Shown: positions 15,957-25,441, numbered from the stretch's first letter. The stretch: DNA of 64,000 bases from Paucibacter sp. KBW04 (GCF_003852425.1 NZ_QAJN01000021.1:87330-151329), one strand, 5' to 3'. The notes: generated from the sequence alone by a model not told the origin. Program-made: numbers and translations.

Positions 15957-18112
15957 GGCGGCAGGGGGAGGCTGAGGCTGAAACAAGCGCCCGGTCCGTC
16001 CAGACGGTTGGCGGCGCTGAGGGCGCCACCATGGGCTTCGGCAATGCTGCGGCAGATCTTCAGGCCCAGGCCCAGGCCGTCGGGTTTGGTGCTGAAGAAG
16101 GGGTCGAAGAGATGGCCCAGCAGCTCCGGCGCGATGCCGGGGCCGTGGTCCCGCACTTGCAGGCTCAAGACTTGAGCCTCGACGCTGACCTCAATCTCGA
16201 TCTGGCGGCGCTCTTGCGCCAGCTCCTGGCCGGCCTGCAGGGCGTTCATCAGCAGATTGATCATCAGCTGCTCCAGCAACAAGGGGTCGCCGCGCACGGC
16301 GGGCAAGCCCTCTTGGAGCTTGAGCCTGAGCCTGGCCTTGCGCAGGCGCAGCTCGGGCGCCAGCAAGGCCTGAACGCGGGCCAGCAGGGCCGCGATGTCC
16401 ACCGCCTCATGCACGCCACCGCGCTGGCGCACCAGGCCGCGCAGGCGCTTGACGATCTCGGCCGCGCGCTGGGCCTGGGCCACGATTTCGTCCAGGCTCT
16501 CGATCAGCAGCCCCTGGCTATTGATCGAACCCTGCTCGGCAAAAGCCCGCGCTGCCAGCGCGAAGTTGGACAAGGCCATCAAGGGCTGGTTCAGCTCATG
16601 GGCCAGGGTGGAGGCCATCTCGCCCAGACCGGCCAGGCGGGCGCTGCGCTGCAGCTGCGCGTCTTGCAAGCGCTGGCGCTCCTCCGCCTGCTTCTGTGCC
16701 GTGATGTCCACCACCGAGCTCATCCAGCCGCTGTGCTGGCCGGCCGCATCGATCAGCGGTGCCGTGTAAACCATGGTGTAGACCTCATGCCCATCGCGGT
16801 GGCGCACGCGGGACTCAAAGCCGTTCAGGGCCGCGCGGCCGCTCAGCGCCGCTTCGCTATCGCGCCAATGCTGGTCCAGATCGTCCGGGTGCCAGTAGGG
16901 GTAGGGCGGCTTGGCGCCTAACAACTCCTCGGCACGGTAGCCCACCATCTCGCACAGGGCGGGGTTGACGTAGATGATGCGGCCGTCCGGCGCGCGCGCC
17001 CGCATGCCCACCAGCAGCGAGTCTTCCATGGCCTTGCGGAAGGCATGGGCCTCTTGCAGCTCGCGGGTGCGCTCCTGCACCCGCTGCTCCAGTTCCAGCC
17101 GCGCCAGTCTTTGCTCGGCAAAACGGCGCTCGCGCAAGCGCCAGTACAGCGCGCCCAACAGGCCTAGCCCACCGGCCAGCGCCGCCAGGGCCTGGGCCAG
17201 ATTGCGGGCCTGGCGCAGCTCGGCCAGATCGCTCATCACCGTCAGCGTCCAGCCCAGCTCGGGCAGGGCCTGGTCCAGGGCCAGGAACTGCCTTTGGCGC
17301 CCGGCGATGCGGGTTTGGATGCGGTACTCGGCCTGGTCTGGCACCCGCTCGTCGGCCCAGGGCATGGTGGCATAACTGCGGTGGCCGCCGTACTGGCCGT
17401 GCGCATCCAGCCAGGCAAGATCGGCCGGGCTGAGGGGCTGGCGGCTGCGGTAGTACCAGTCCTTCACCGAGCCCAAAAAAGCGATGCCCCGCGCGTCGTA
17501 AAGCAGCACCGGGTCTTGCGCCTTGGCCCAGGTGGCTTCCAGTGCGTCCAGGCTGACCTTGACCACCATCACGCCCAGCACCGGCCCTGCCGCATCGGCA
17601 CGCACGGGCGCGGCGATGAAGAGCCCCGGCACGCCGGTGGTCAGGCCCACGCCGTAGAACACGCTGCGCTGGCCGCGCATGGCTTCCTCGAAGTAGGGCC
17701 GGCTGGCGTAGTTCTGGCCCACAAAGCTGTCGCTCGTCTGCCAGTTGCTGGCGGCCAAGGCTTTGCCTTGCGCGTCCAGCAGATAGAGCGCGGCCGCGCC
17801 GCTATGCGTCTGCACCTGGGCCACATAGCGATTGGCTTGCAGGCGGGCGGCGGCGTCCAGGGGCTGGCGCAGCAGGGCCAGGATGAGCGGATGCTGGGCG
17901 GCGGTGAAGGGCAGGTAGTCGAACTTCTCGGCCGCGCCGCGCAGGCCCAGGGCATGGACCTCGACCGCCCGTTGCAGGCCCTGCACCTTGATTTGCAACT
18001 CGCGCCGCTCGGCCCAGTGCCCGGCCGCCCAGGCGGCGAGGGCCAGCAGCAGCGCGGCCAGCAAGGCCAGCAGGCCACGGCGCAGAACGGGAGACAGGGA
18101 GGTGCGAGACAT
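15953..18112 (-). CDS. DctB-like sensor histidine kinase with Cache and PAS domains
   Basis: About 719 residues from the ATG at 18112; an ATG at 18136 would add eight. An N-terminal membrane segment (LLALLAALLLALAAWAAG) precedes a periplasmic double-Cache domain at about 35-300 with RPYFEEAMRGQRSVFYGVG, as in DctB C4-dicarboxylate sensors. A second membrane segment near 315 is followed by a coiled coil, a PAS domain (about 355-480), HisKA with the phospho-acceptor His in LAHELNQPLMALSNFA near 505, and an HATPase with LLMNALQAG, DHGPGIAPE and GLGLGLKIC. It phosphorylates the FixJ-type regulator, with which it overlaps by four bases. The ligand is inferred to be a dicarboxylate or 2-oxoacid from the adjacent permease. 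Confidence 0.92.
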   Translation of the reverse strand: MSRTSLSPVLRRGLLALLAALLLALAAWAAGHWAERRELQIKVQGLQRAVEVHALGLRGAAEKFDYLPFTAAQHPLILALLRQPLDAAARLQANRYVAQVQTHSGAAALYLLDAQGKALAASNWQTSDSFVGQNYASRPYFEEAMRGQRSVFYGVGLTTGVPGLFIAAPVRADAAGPVLGVMVVKVSLDALEATWAKAQDPVLLYDARGIAFLGSVKDWYYRSRQPLSPADLAWLDAHGQYGGHRSYATMPWADERVPDQAEYRIQTRIAGRQRQFLALDQALPELGWTLTVMSDLAELRQARNLAQALAALAGGLGLLGALYWRLRERRFAEQRLARLELEQRVQERTRELQEAHAFRKAMEDSLLVGMRARAPDGRIIYVNPALCEMVGYRAEELLGAKPPYPYWHPDDLDQHWRDSEAALSGRAALNGFESRVRHRDGHEVYTMVYTAPLIDAAGQHSGWMSSVVDITAQKQAEERQRLQDAQLQRSARLAGLGEMASTLAHELNQPLMALSNFALAARAFAEQGSINSQGLLIESLDEIVAQAQRAAEIVKRLRGLVRQRGGVHEAVDIAALLARVQALLAPELRLRKARLRLKLQEGLPAVRGDPLLLEQLMINLLMNALQAGQELAQERRQIEIEVSVEAQVLSLQVRDHGPGIAPELLGHLFDPFFSTKPDGLGLGLKICRSIAEAHGGALSAANRLDGPGACFSLSLPLPP

Positions 18113-18161
18113 GGTGTGAGCAAGGGGTCGCCGCATTGTCGACGGGCGCTTGCTTTGACGC

Positions 18162-18183
18162 CCCTGCGTAGAACTACGCAGGG
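18162..18183. promoter_or_regulatory. 22-base perfect palindrome between kinase and permease genes
   Basis: CCCTGCGTAG at 18162-18171, a two-base AA centre and CTACGCAGGG at 18174-18183 form a perfect inverted repeat with ten-base arms. It sits midway between the divergent sensor kinase and KgtP-like permease genes and is the natural candidate operator for the FixJ-type regulator encoded in the same unit. It could also form a hairpin, but it has no T-run. Confidence 0.6.
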
Positions 18184-18270
18184 CCGCGCGGTGACTCGAA
18201 CGGATGCGCCTGTGGCCGAGTCTGGCGAGACTGGGCCGACCTTAGCTAGAACAATAGGAGACCGCCCATC

Positions 18271-19626
18271 ATGGACCACAGCATCACACCCAGCCGCGCA
18301 GCCGCCAGCGGCGCCCCGGCCAGCAGCGCGCCCGAGCGCATCGACGCCAGCCGACTCAAGGCCATTCTGGTCGGCTCGGCTGGCAATTTGGTCGAGTGGT
18401 ATGACTTCTACTGCTACGCGGCCTTCTCGCTCTACTTCGCCAACTCCTTCTTCCCGGCCCAGGATGCGACGGCGCAGATGATGTCCACCGCTGGCATCTT
18501 CGCCCTGGGGTTTTTTGTGCGGCCTCTGGGTGGCCTGCTGTTCGGCCGCATCGGCGACCGCCTGGGCCGCCGTCAGGCTTTGATGACCTCGGTGCTGCTG
18601 ATGTGCTTGGGCTCGCTCATCATCGCCTGCGCCCCCACCTACGCCATGGTCGGCGCCTGGGCACCGGCCCTGCTGCTGCTGGCCCGCTTGCTGCAAGGCC
18701 TGAGCCTGGGCGGTGAGTACGGCTCCAGCGCCACGTACCTGTCCGAGATGGCCAGCTCCAAGCATCGGGGCTTCTATGCCAGCTTTCAGTACGTGACCCT
18801 GATCGGCGGGCAGCTGACGGCCTTGCTGGTGCTCCTGCTCTTGCAACATGTCTTCCTCAGCCCCGAGGAGCTGAAGGCCTGGGGCTGGCGCATCCCCTTC
18901 TTCATCGGCGCTCTGCTGGCGCTGATCGCCCTGGCCATGCGGCGCGAGATGCCCGAGACCGCCTCGTTTGAAAAGGCCAAGCGCCAAAGCGGCAAGCAGG
19001 CCCTGGGCGGCCTGCGCCAGCTGGCGCGCTACCCCAAGGAGGTGATGGTGGTGGTGGGCCTGACCATGGGCGGCACCCTGGCCTTCTACGTCTACACGAC
19101 CTATATGCAGAAGTTCCTGCGCCTCTCGGTCGGCCTGACGGATGCGCAGACCACGGCCGTCTCGGCCGCCTCCCTGGTCTTCGCCATGTGCTTGCAGCCG
19201 CTTTACGGCGCCTTGTCGGACCGCATCGGCCGCCGCCCCTTGCTCTTGGGCTTTGCCGTGCTGGGCACTTTGTTCACCGTGCCTTTGCTGACGGCGATTC
19301 GACATGCTCAGGGCCCCTGGGAAGCCTTCGGCCTGATCGCGATTGCCTGGTTGATTCTGTCGGGCTACACCTCGATCAACGCGGTGGTGAAGGCCGAGAT
19401 GTTTCCTGCCGCCATTCGCACCACCGGCGTGGGCGTGCCCTACGCCGTGGCAGTGTCGCTGTTCGGCGGCACGGCCGAGTACATCGCCCTGTGGTTCAAG
19501 CAAGCTGGCAATGAGAGCGGCTTTTACTGGTACGCCACCGCCGTCATCGCCTGCACCTTGCTGGTCTATCTGGGCATGCGCGACACGCAGAAGCATTCGC
19601 AGATTGATGCGGAAGAGCGGGCCTGA
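18271..19626 (+). CDS. kgtP: MFS metabolite:H+ symporter, alpha-ketoglutarate permease-like
   Basis: A 451-residue inner-membrane transporter with 12 predicted helices and the MHS-family signatures: VGSAGNLVEWYDFYCYA in helix 1, GFFVRPLGGLLFGRIGDRLGRRQAL after helix 2-3 (loop motif read in two parts), RLLQGLSLGGEYGSSATYLSE, and LSDRIGRRPLLL at the central loop. Overall pattern and length match KgtP, which brings 2-oxoglutarate into the cell with protons. An AGGAG site lies upstream of the ATG. The divergent two-component system probably senses the substrate. A related dicarboxylate or citrate substrate cannot be excluded by sequence alone. Confidence 0.88.
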   Translation: MDHSITPSRAAASGAPASSAPERIDASRLKAILVGSAGNLVEWYDFYCYAAFSLYFANSFFPAQDATAQMMSTAGIFALGFFVRPLGGLLFGRIGDRLGRRQALMTSVLLMCLGSLIIACAPTYAMVGAWAPALLLLARLLQGLSLGGEYGSSATYLSEMASSKHRGFYASFQYVTLIGGQLTALLVLLLLQHVFLSPEELKAWGWRIPFFIGALLALIALAMRREMPETASFEKAKRQSGKQALGGLRQLARYPKEVMVVVGLTMGGTLAFYVYTTYMQKFLRLSVGLTDAQTTAVSAASLVFAMCLQPLYGALSDRIGRRPLLLGFAVLGTLFTVPLLTAIRHAQGPWEAFGLIAIAWLILSGYTSINAVVKAEMFPAAIRTTGVGVPYAVAVSLFGGTAEYIALWFKQAGNESGFYWYATAVIACTLLVYLGMRDTQKHSQIDAEERA

Positions 19627-19651
19627 GCAAGCCCCTCAAGCTTGAAGAAAT

Positions 19652-19687
19652 AGGCCGGACCCTGGCGGAGCTCGGCCTTTTGTTTTT
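19652..19687 (+). terminator. rho-independent terminator after kgtP-like gene
   Basis: AGGCCG at 19652-19657 pairs with CGGCCT at 19673-19678, followed by a T-rich tail (TTTTGTTTTTT), 26 bases past the permease stop on the plus strand. Confidence 0.82.
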
Positions 19688-19806
19688 TGCAGCGAGTCGA
19701 AGCTGGAGGCGCTTGCGGCTTCGGTGACTTTCCGCATGGCTTGGGCAAGGCTTGCGCTGCTATGGTGCGAGTCATCCAATCTTTCTGTCCAAACCGGAGT
19801 TCTCAC

Positions 19807-21843
19807 GTGCCCCCTCGTTCTATTGCCCTGGCCGCCGCCCTGTGCGCGGCCAGTTTTGCCCAAGCCGCCGCCATTCCCGAATTCGTGCCCGATGTGGACA
19901 AGAGCCAATCGGCCTGCAGCGACTTCAATGCCTGGGCCAATAACAACTGGATCAAGGCCAACCCCATCCCTTCGGACAAGAGCCGCTGGGGCGGCTTTGA
20001 TCAGTTGGCCGAGAAGAGCCAGAACGCGCAGCGCAGCCTTGTTGAAGCGGCCGCCAAGAACGCCGACAAGGCCAAGCCCGGCTCCATCGAGCAAAAGATC
20101 GGCTGGATCTACCGCGCCGCCATGGACGAGGCCGCCATCGAGCGCGCCGGCTTCGACCCGATCAAGCAGGACCTGGCCGCCATCGATGCACTGAAGAGCA
20201 GCGCCGACGTCGTCGCCTGGTTGCAGCAAAGCCATGCCCGCGGCGAGGGGCGAGCCTTCGGCTTCGGCGTCAGCGCCGATTACAAAAACGCCAAGCGCCA
20301 GATCGCCTTCGCCAGACAGGGCGGCCTGGGCCTGCCTGGCCCCGAGTACTACAGCAAGGACGAGTACGCCAAGCTGCGTGAGAGCTATCTGGCCCACATC
20401 GCCAGCAACTTCGAATTGACCGGCACAGCGGCTGACCAAGCCAAGTCGCGCGCGGCCCTGGTGATGGATCTGGAGAGCAAGTTGGCCGCTGCCTCCTTGC
20501 TGCGCGTGGAGCTTCGCAAGCCGGAGAATCAGTACAACTTTGTCACCATCGCGCAGGCCAACAAGATCACCCCGCACTGGGACTGGGCCCACTACTTCAA
20601 GATCATGAAGGTTGATGCTGGTGTTTCAGGCACGGGCGGCTTCTCGCTCTCGCAGCCCAAATTCTTCGCCGCCTTCGATGCCTTGCTGGAGCAAGCGCCG
20701 GTGGCGCAATGGCAGGCTTATTTCGCCTTCCACACCATCGATGGCGCCGCGCCCGCGCTGTCCAAAGCCTTCCAGGATCAGAACTTCGCCTTTTACGGCC
20801 GCGCCATCAACGGCACGCCCGAGCAGGAAGTGCGCTGGAAGCGCGCCCTGGGCGCCGTCAACAGCCATATGGGCCAAGCCCTGGGCCAGCTCTATGTGAA
20901 GGAATACTTCCCGCCCGAGGCCAAGGCCCGCGCGCAGGAGCTGGTCGATAAGGTCCGTAACGCTCTGAAAGCACGCATCGAAAACCTCGACTGGATGAGC
21001 CCCGAGACCAAGACCAAGGCCATCGCCAAGTGGGCGACTTTTCTGCCCAAGATCGCCTATCCCGACAGCTGGCGAGATTGGAGCGGCCTGAGCATCACGG
21101 CCGATAGCCACTACGCCAATGTGCGCGCGGCCCGCGTCTTCAATCAGCGCTTCTACCTCGCCAAGATCGGCAAGGAAACGGACCGCTACGAATGGAATAT
21201 GACGCCGCAAACCGTCAACGCCTACTACAGCCCCTCCACCAACACCATCAACTTCCCCGCGGCCATCCTGCAGCCGCCCTTCTTCTACGCCAAGGGCGAC
21301 GACGCCATTAACTTCGGTGGCATCGGCGCCGTTATCGGCCACGAGGCCGGCCATGGCTTCGATGACCAGGGCAGCCAGTTTGACGGCGAGGGCAATAACC
21401 TCAACTGGTGGACGGCCGAGGACCGCAAGCGCTTCGATGAGCGCGCCAACAAGCTGGTGGCCCAGGCCGATGAATATGTCCCCATGGCCCAGTACCCAGA
21501 CAAGCATGTCAACGGCCGCCTGACCTTGGGTGAAAACATCGGTGACCTCGGCGGGCTCAATATGGCCTACGACGCCATGGTCCAGGCCACCGCCGGCCAG
21601 CCCGATCCCATGCTGGACGGCATGAGCCGCGACCAACGCTTCTTCATGAACTGGGCCAAGGTCTGGGCCAGCAGCATCCGGCCGGAGGCTCAACTGCTGC
21701 GCCTGAACACCGACCCGCATGCCCCGGCCAGCTTCCGCACCAATGCCGCCCCCTCCAATATGCCGGCCTTCGCCAAGGCCTATGGCTGCAAGCCGGGTGA
21801 TGCGATGGTGAGGCCGGAAGACAAGCGGGTGCTCATCTGGTGA
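19807..21843 (+). CDS. M13 family (neprilysin-like) zinc endopeptidase
   Basis: A 678-residue exported metallopeptidase. Translation begins at GTG with GGAG seven bases upstream; this start gives a clean signal peptide ending in SFAQAAA. Longer readings through upstream ATGs would bury the signal. The N-terminal M13 domain opens with CSDFNAWANNNWIKANPIP. The catalytic domain carries NAYYSPSTNTINFPAAIL, the zinc motif HEAGH at 512-516, the third ligand Glu576 in GENIGDLGGL and Asp580. The terminal CKPGDAMVRPEDKRVLIW is a variant of the usual M13 end, with Leu where most have Cys. It should act in the periplasm on peptides. Confidence 0.95.
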   Translation: MPPRSIALAAALCAASFAQAAAIPEFVPDVDKSQSACSDFNAWANNNWIKANPIPSDKSRWGGFDQLAEKSQNAQRSLVEAAAKNADKAKPGSIEQKIGWIYRAAMDEAAIERAGFDPIKQDLAAIDALKSSADVVAWLQQSHARGEGRAFGFGVSADYKNAKRQIAFARQGGLGLPGPEYYSKDEYAKLRESYLAHIASNFELTGTAADQAKSRAALVMDLESKLAAASLLRVELRKPENQYNFVTIAQANKITPHWDWAHYFKIMKVDAGVSGTGGFSLSQPKFFAAFDALLEQAPVAQWQAYFAFHTIDGAAPALSKAFQDQNFAFYGRAINGTPEQEVRWKRALGAVNSHMGQALGQLYVKEYFPPEAKARAQELVDKVRNALKARIENLDWMSPETKTKAIAKWATFLPKIAYPDSWRDWSGLSITADSHYANVRAARVFNQRFYLAKIGKETDRYEWNMTPQTVNAYYSPSTNTINFPAAILQPPFFYAKGDDAINFGGIGAVIGHEAGHGFDDQGSQFDGEGNNLNWWTAEDRKRFDERANKLVAQADEYVPMAQYPDKHVNGRLTLGENIGDLGGLNMAYDAMVQATAGQPDPMLDGMSRDQRFFMNWAKVWASSIRPEAQLLRLNTDPHAPASFRTNAAPSNMPAFAKAYGCKPGDAMVRPEDKRVLIW

Positions 21844-21922
21844 GCCCGGTGGCGCTCATCGGTTGAATGCACAAGGGCCTGCACACATGCTTAGCCCTTC
21901 GCCAGCTTGCCTCGGCCGATGT

Positions 21923-22672
21923 TCAAAAACCAAGTTGCAGCGTCGCCAGCCAGCGCCGACCCGCGCGCCCGGCTTGGGCCAGGCCTTGGGCCTCGGCATT
22001 GCTGGCGATATGGCTGAGATGGCATTGCCAAGGCCCTTGCGACCAGCTCAGGTCGATGCTGCCGAAGACATAGCTGCGCGGCTCGGCTGTTCGGTGAGCG
22101 TAAAGGCCCAGGCCCGCGTCGAGCGCCAGGCTGAGCGGCAAGTTCTGACGCAGCCCCAAGCTGGCGCTGAAGGCGGGCGCGCTGATCAAATTGTTCTGAG
22201 CATCGCGGCGGCTGATCTTGGGGAACCAGCTGCCGCTGAGGACCCAACGGCCTTGCCAGATCAAATGCCCGGCAAGCTCGTCGTAGTTGAAGTTGCTGCG
22301 CTGCTCGCTCCCCGGATAGGCCGCGTGGGCGTAGCCCAGCTCGCCGCTCCAGTCCTGATCCCATTGCCAGGTCCGTCCGAGTCGAGCGGATGTTTGCAGC
22401 ACCCGGCCCTCGGCGTCACGATGCAAGGCGACGACGCCCAGATCCACGCCCCAGCCCGTGTCGCGCCGCCAAGCAAGATCCAAACTCTGGCTGCCCTGGC
22501 CCATACTGCGCGTGAGGCCGCGCACCACATAGTCGGTGGACAAAGCCAGGCTCAGGCCCCAGTCATCGGCTTGAGCCGGCTGGGCGACCCAGAGCATCGC
22601 GAGGCCAGTGAGCGTCCACACAGCCGAGGCCCGAGTCAGGGGTAAAACTTTTTTTCGAAAACAGGCAACCAT
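21923..22672 (-). CDS. TorF family putative porin
   Basis: A 249-residue outer-membrane barrel protein. After a signal peptide ending in AQPAQADD comes LALSTDYVVRGLTRSMGQGS, the opening signature of the TIGR02001/TorF putative porin family, then alternating strands and a terminal LATLQLGF with final Phe. Only 26 bases separate its start from the divergent ECF sigma factor gene, so their promoters must overlap the coding ends. It converges on the M13 gene, with a weak AAGGGC/GCCCTT stem at 21873-21899 between them. Solute unknown. It could be a target of the adjacent sigma factor, but that is only positional. Confidence 0.82.
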   Translation of the reverse strand: MVACFRKKVLPLTRASAVWTLTGLAMLWVAQPAQADDWGLSLALSTDYVVRGLTRSMGQGSQSLDLAWRRDTGWGVDLGVVALHRDAEGRVLQTSARLGRTWQWDQDWSGELGYAHAAYPGSEQRSNFNYDELAGHLIWQGRWVLSGSWFPKISRRDAQNNLISAPAFSASLGLRQNLPLSLALDAGLGLYAHRTAEPRSYVFGSIDLSWSQGPWQCHLSHIASNAEAQGLAQAGRAGRRWLATLQLGF

Positions 22673-22698
22673 AGACCTCCCTCCGGGTACTCACGGCC

Positions 22699-23337
22699 AT
22701 GATTTCCAAACCCTTTGCCGTCGACTCTGCGCTCGCGGCGGATGCTTTGGATAGACAGGAGTTGGCCGCAGCAGCGACGGGGGATCGTGCCGCTTTCGAG
22801 CGACTGTACCGTCGATACTTCGCGCGACTCAGTCGATTTTTGCGGCGCTTCAACCGCAGCCCTGAGTTGATCGAGGACGTGGTCAACAAGACCTTGTGGG
22901 TGGTCTGGAACCGCGCTTCCGAGTTCCGCGGGGAGGCCAAGGTCAGCACCTGGATCATGGGCATCGCCTATCGAACCCTGCTGAAAGCCCTGCGCGATGC
23001 TGAGCCGCTGTCGGCCAGCGAGCCCACCGGCAACACCGCTGGGGGCGATAGTCATCATGTGGACCCGCTGGCGCGCAGCGATCCAAGGCCCGAACAAGAG
23101 CTGCGGGATTGGCTGGCAAAAGGCCTGCAGCGCCTGCCCGAGGACTTGCGCATGACCTTGGAGCTGGCCTATTTTCTGGGCCTGTCCTGTGCCGAGATCG
23201 GCCAGGTGATGGGCTGCGCCGAAGGCACGGTCAAAGCCCGTATGTTCAACGCCCGCTTGCGTCTGAGAAACCTGATGCCGGCACTGGGAGGGCTAGACGC
23301 TAGCTCGGATGGCGCCCTCCGAAACCAACAAGGTTGA
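22699..23337 (+). CDS. ECF-type RNA polymerase sigma factor
   Basis: A 212-residue sigma-70 family protein lacking regions 1 and 3. Region 2 runs from about 22 to 95: DRAAFERLYRRYFARLSRFL, then ELIEDVVNKTLWVVW and a core-binding STWIMGIAYRTLLKAL. A linker rich in acidic residues leads to region 4 at about 140-195 with LPEDLRMTLELAYFLGLSC, AEIGQVMGCAEGTVKARM. It is followed immediately by a ZAS-type anti-sigma factor, whose ATG lies five bases past this stop, so the pair forms a standard sigma/anti-sigma module. Downstream genes for an S8 peptidase and a PEP-CTERM protein are likely cotranscribed. The ECF subgroup cannot be assigned by eye. Confidence 0.93.
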   Translation: MISKPFAVDSALAADALDRQELAAAATGDRAAFERLYRRYFARLSRFLRRFNRSPELIEDVVNKTLWVVWNRASEFRGEAKVSTWIMGIAYRTLLKALRDAEPLSASEPTGNTAGGDSHHVDPLARSDPRPEQELRDWLAKGLQRLPEDLRMTLELAYFLGLSCAEIGQVMGCAEGTVKARMFNARLRLRNLMPALGGLDASSDGALRNQQG

Positions 23338-23342
23338 TCGCC

Positions 23343-24029
23343 ATGGATGCCTCATTTCAAGCGCAGGAATCGGCTCATGCACGAGCATGGGAACTGATCC
23401 CCTGGGTACTCAACGGCAGCGCTGATGCGGCCCAGCGCCAGAGCCTGGAGGCGCACTTGCTTCAGTGCGCGGATTGTCGCGAAGAGATGCACTTTCAGCA
23501 GCTGCTGCAGCAGGGCATGCAGCAAGACGCCGAGGGGCAGTGCGAATCGAGGGATGCCGACGTAGATGCGGCGCTGCGGCGTTTTTGGGCGCAGGACCAA
23601 GCGCCCATCGAAGCCGCCCCGCTTGCCAAAGAGGCGCGGCCTCGCTTCCTGGGCCTGGACTGGCCTCGCGCCATGGCCGCTGGCCTGCTCTTGCAGGCGG
23701 CGGCCCTGGGTGTTCTGTGGCAGCGCTACGCCGGTGTTGCCCATGACTACCAGGTGCTGAGCCAGCCGGCGGAGCAGGCGGTGGGAGTGGCACCCAGCAT
23801 CCGTTTTGTGCCGGCGCCGCAAATGGCCTTGGGGGACTTGCAGGCCTTGCTGCAACGCCATCATCTGCGCTTGGTGCAGAGCAGCGCCGAGGGGCAATTT
23901 TTCGGCTTGGCACCCAGCCCGCAGGCCCGGGCTTCGGTCCCCGAGTTGGTGAAGGCTTTGCGTGCCGAACCCGGTGTTTTGCTGGCCGAGCCTTTGGGGC
24001 CGGCCGAGCCCGCGGCCTCGCAACCATGA
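23343..24029 (+). CDS. ZAS-type anti-sigma factor with peptidase-propeptide-like periplasmic domain
   Basis: A 228-residue single-pass membrane protein. The start is the ATG after AAGG; a TTG nine bases earlier overlaps the sigma stop and is less likely. Residues 12-50 form a zinc-binding anti-sigma domain with His38, Cys42 and Cys45 (HLLQCADCRE). A membrane helix lies at about 108-127 (AMAAGLLLQAAALGVLW). The periplasmic part, about 155-219, reads LQALLQRHHLRLVQ...FFGLAP...VPELVKALRAEPGVLLAEPL. This resembles the propeptide fold of S8 peptidases and the corresponding part of the protease encoded next. It should hold the sigma factor at the membrane. Its ATGA overlap with the S8 gene ties their expression. 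Confidence 0.88.
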   Translation: MDASFQAQESAHARAWELIPWVLNGSADAAQRQSLEAHLLQCADCREEMHFQQLLQQGMQQDAEGQCESRDADVDAALRRFWAQDQAPIEAAPLAKEARPRFLGLDWPRAMAAGLLLQAAALGVLWQRYAGVAHDYQVLSQPAEQAVGVAPSIRFVPAPQMALGDLQALLQRHHLRLVQSSAEGQFFGLAPSPQARASVPELVKALRAEPGVLLAEPLGPAEPAASQP

Positions 24030-25324
24030 GTGCAGGCCGCCTGTTCACGCTACTGCTCGCGCTAGGCCTGGGCTTGATCTGGCCCAGCGCCTTTGCCACC
24101 CAGCCTGGGGCTTTGATGGATGAGGAGGGGAGCGAGACCCTGCTGATCGTGGCACTCGCCGACAAGGGCTTCAGCCTGCCGCCCGTGGGCGGAACACCGC
24201 GCGCGGCCTACGGGGCGAGCCAGACTTATGCGGCGAGCCCGTCCACGCAGACGCTCGCCGCCGAGATTGCACGGAGCCATGGTTTGGCGTGGCGTGCGGC
24301 CTGGACGATTGCGCCCCTGAAGCTGCACTGCATCTTGTTCCGCATCAGCTCGGGGCAGGACCGGGATCGAGTGCTGCAGCGCTTGCAGGCCGACGACCGT
24401 GTCGCCCTGGCCCAGCCGCTCAATCAGTTTGAGACTTTGGGCGAGGCCAGCGCAGCCGCCGAATTCAACGACCCCTATTGGCCTTTGCAGCGCGGCTTCG
24501 CGCGCATGGAGGTGATCGAAGCGCAGCGGTGGACGCGCGGGGAGGGCGTGAAAGTCGCCTTGATCGACACCGGCTTGGACGCTCGCCATCCCGACCTGCT
24601 GGGGCGGGTGCAACTGCAACGAGATTTCGTCGGCCCTGCGCATCCGCCCCCTCCCCAAGGTGAGCGACATGGGACGCAGATGGCAGGCGTGATCGCCGCC
24701 GTGGCCAACAATCAGATCGGCATCGTGGGTATGGCGCCGCAGGCTCGCTTGCTGTCTTTTCGCGCCTGTTGGGAGCGGGACGCTGCGGCCGCCCGTTGCG
24801 ACAGTTTCACCCTGGCCCAGGCCTTGGGGGCCGCTATCGCGGCAGAGGCGGACATCATCAATCTCAGTCTGGGCGGCCCGGCGGATCCCTTGCTGAGCCT
24901 CTTGACGGGATACGCGCTCAAGCGTGGTGTTTGGGTGCTGGGGGCCTTGCCCCTCAATGGCAGTTTGCAGGGCTTTCCAGCTAACGTGGCGGGTGTGCAG
25001 ACCGTGAGCATGGAGCCCGAAGGGGCGGATGCTGCCGCCGGCGTGGCGGGCGAATCGGCCTCGCTGCTGGCACCGGGCCGTGAGGTGCTGACCTTGAGCC
25101 CGGGCGGGCGATATGACTACGCCAGTGGCAGTTCCCTGGCGACCGCCCATGCCACGGGCCTCGCCGCCTTGTTGCGATCCCTGCCCTTGCAGGGCACTAG
25201 CGTTCAGCGCTCTTTGCGCGAACTGCTTGCGCCCGCCGGTACGGGCCCGAGCCTCAATGCCTGCCAGGCCTTGAAAGCGCTGCGGCCTCAGCAACAGTGC
25301 CGAGGGCTGGCCAAGACTCCCTAG
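24026..25324 (+). CDS. exported S8 (subtilisin-family) serine peptidase
   Basis: A 432-residue protein whose ATG overlaps the anti-sigma stop. A signal peptide ends near SAFATQ. A propeptide follows at about 75-135 (LHCILFRISSG, VLQRLQADDRVALAQPLNQ). The catalytic triad is Asp181 (VALIDTGLDARHPD), His215 (GERHGTQMAG) and Ser370 (YASGSSLATAHATG); Asn311 may supply the oxyanion hole. The Ser motif is atypical, with Ala where most subtilases have Pro (SGTSMAxPH). The domain is compact, with no C-terminal extension or membrane anchor, so it should be periplasmic or secreted. Clustering with a sigma/anti-sigma pair suggests a role in signalling or in processing surface proteins; this is inference. 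Confidence 0.92.
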   Translation: MSAGRLFTLLLALGLGLIWPSAFATQPGALMDEEGSETLLIVALADKGFSLPPVGGTPRAAYGASQTYAASPSTQTLAAEIARSHGLAWRAAWTIAPLKLHCILFRISSGQDRDRVLQRLQADDRVALAQPLNQFETLGEASAAAEFNDPYWPLQRGFARMEVIEAQRWTRGEGVKVALIDTGLDARHPDLLGRVQLQRDFVGPAHPPPPQGERHGTQMAGVIAAVANNQIGIVGMAPQARLLSFRACWERDAAAARCDSFTLAQALGAAIAAEADIINLSLGGPADPLLSLLTGYALKRGVWVLGALPLNGSLQGFPANVAGVQTVSMEPEGADAAAGVAGESASLLAPGREVLTLSPGGRYDYASGSSLATAHATGLAALLRSLPLQGTSVQRSLRELLAPAGTGPSLNACQALKALRPQQQCRGLAKTP

Positions 25325-25441
25325 TTTGACGGGCCGGCGGCGCAACGATTGGCGTCGCCCGGGGTACTCATCCACAGCCGCCGCAATCTGCGCAGGCCTC
25401 TTGAACTTGATGGATGTTTGACCTTCAACCGGGAACAAAAA

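Noticed and set aside
17641..19596. 651-codon minus-strand frame across the KgtP-like gene and the kinase start
   Set aside because: It crosses a divergent promoter region and lies antisense to a clear transporter; no family is recognisable.
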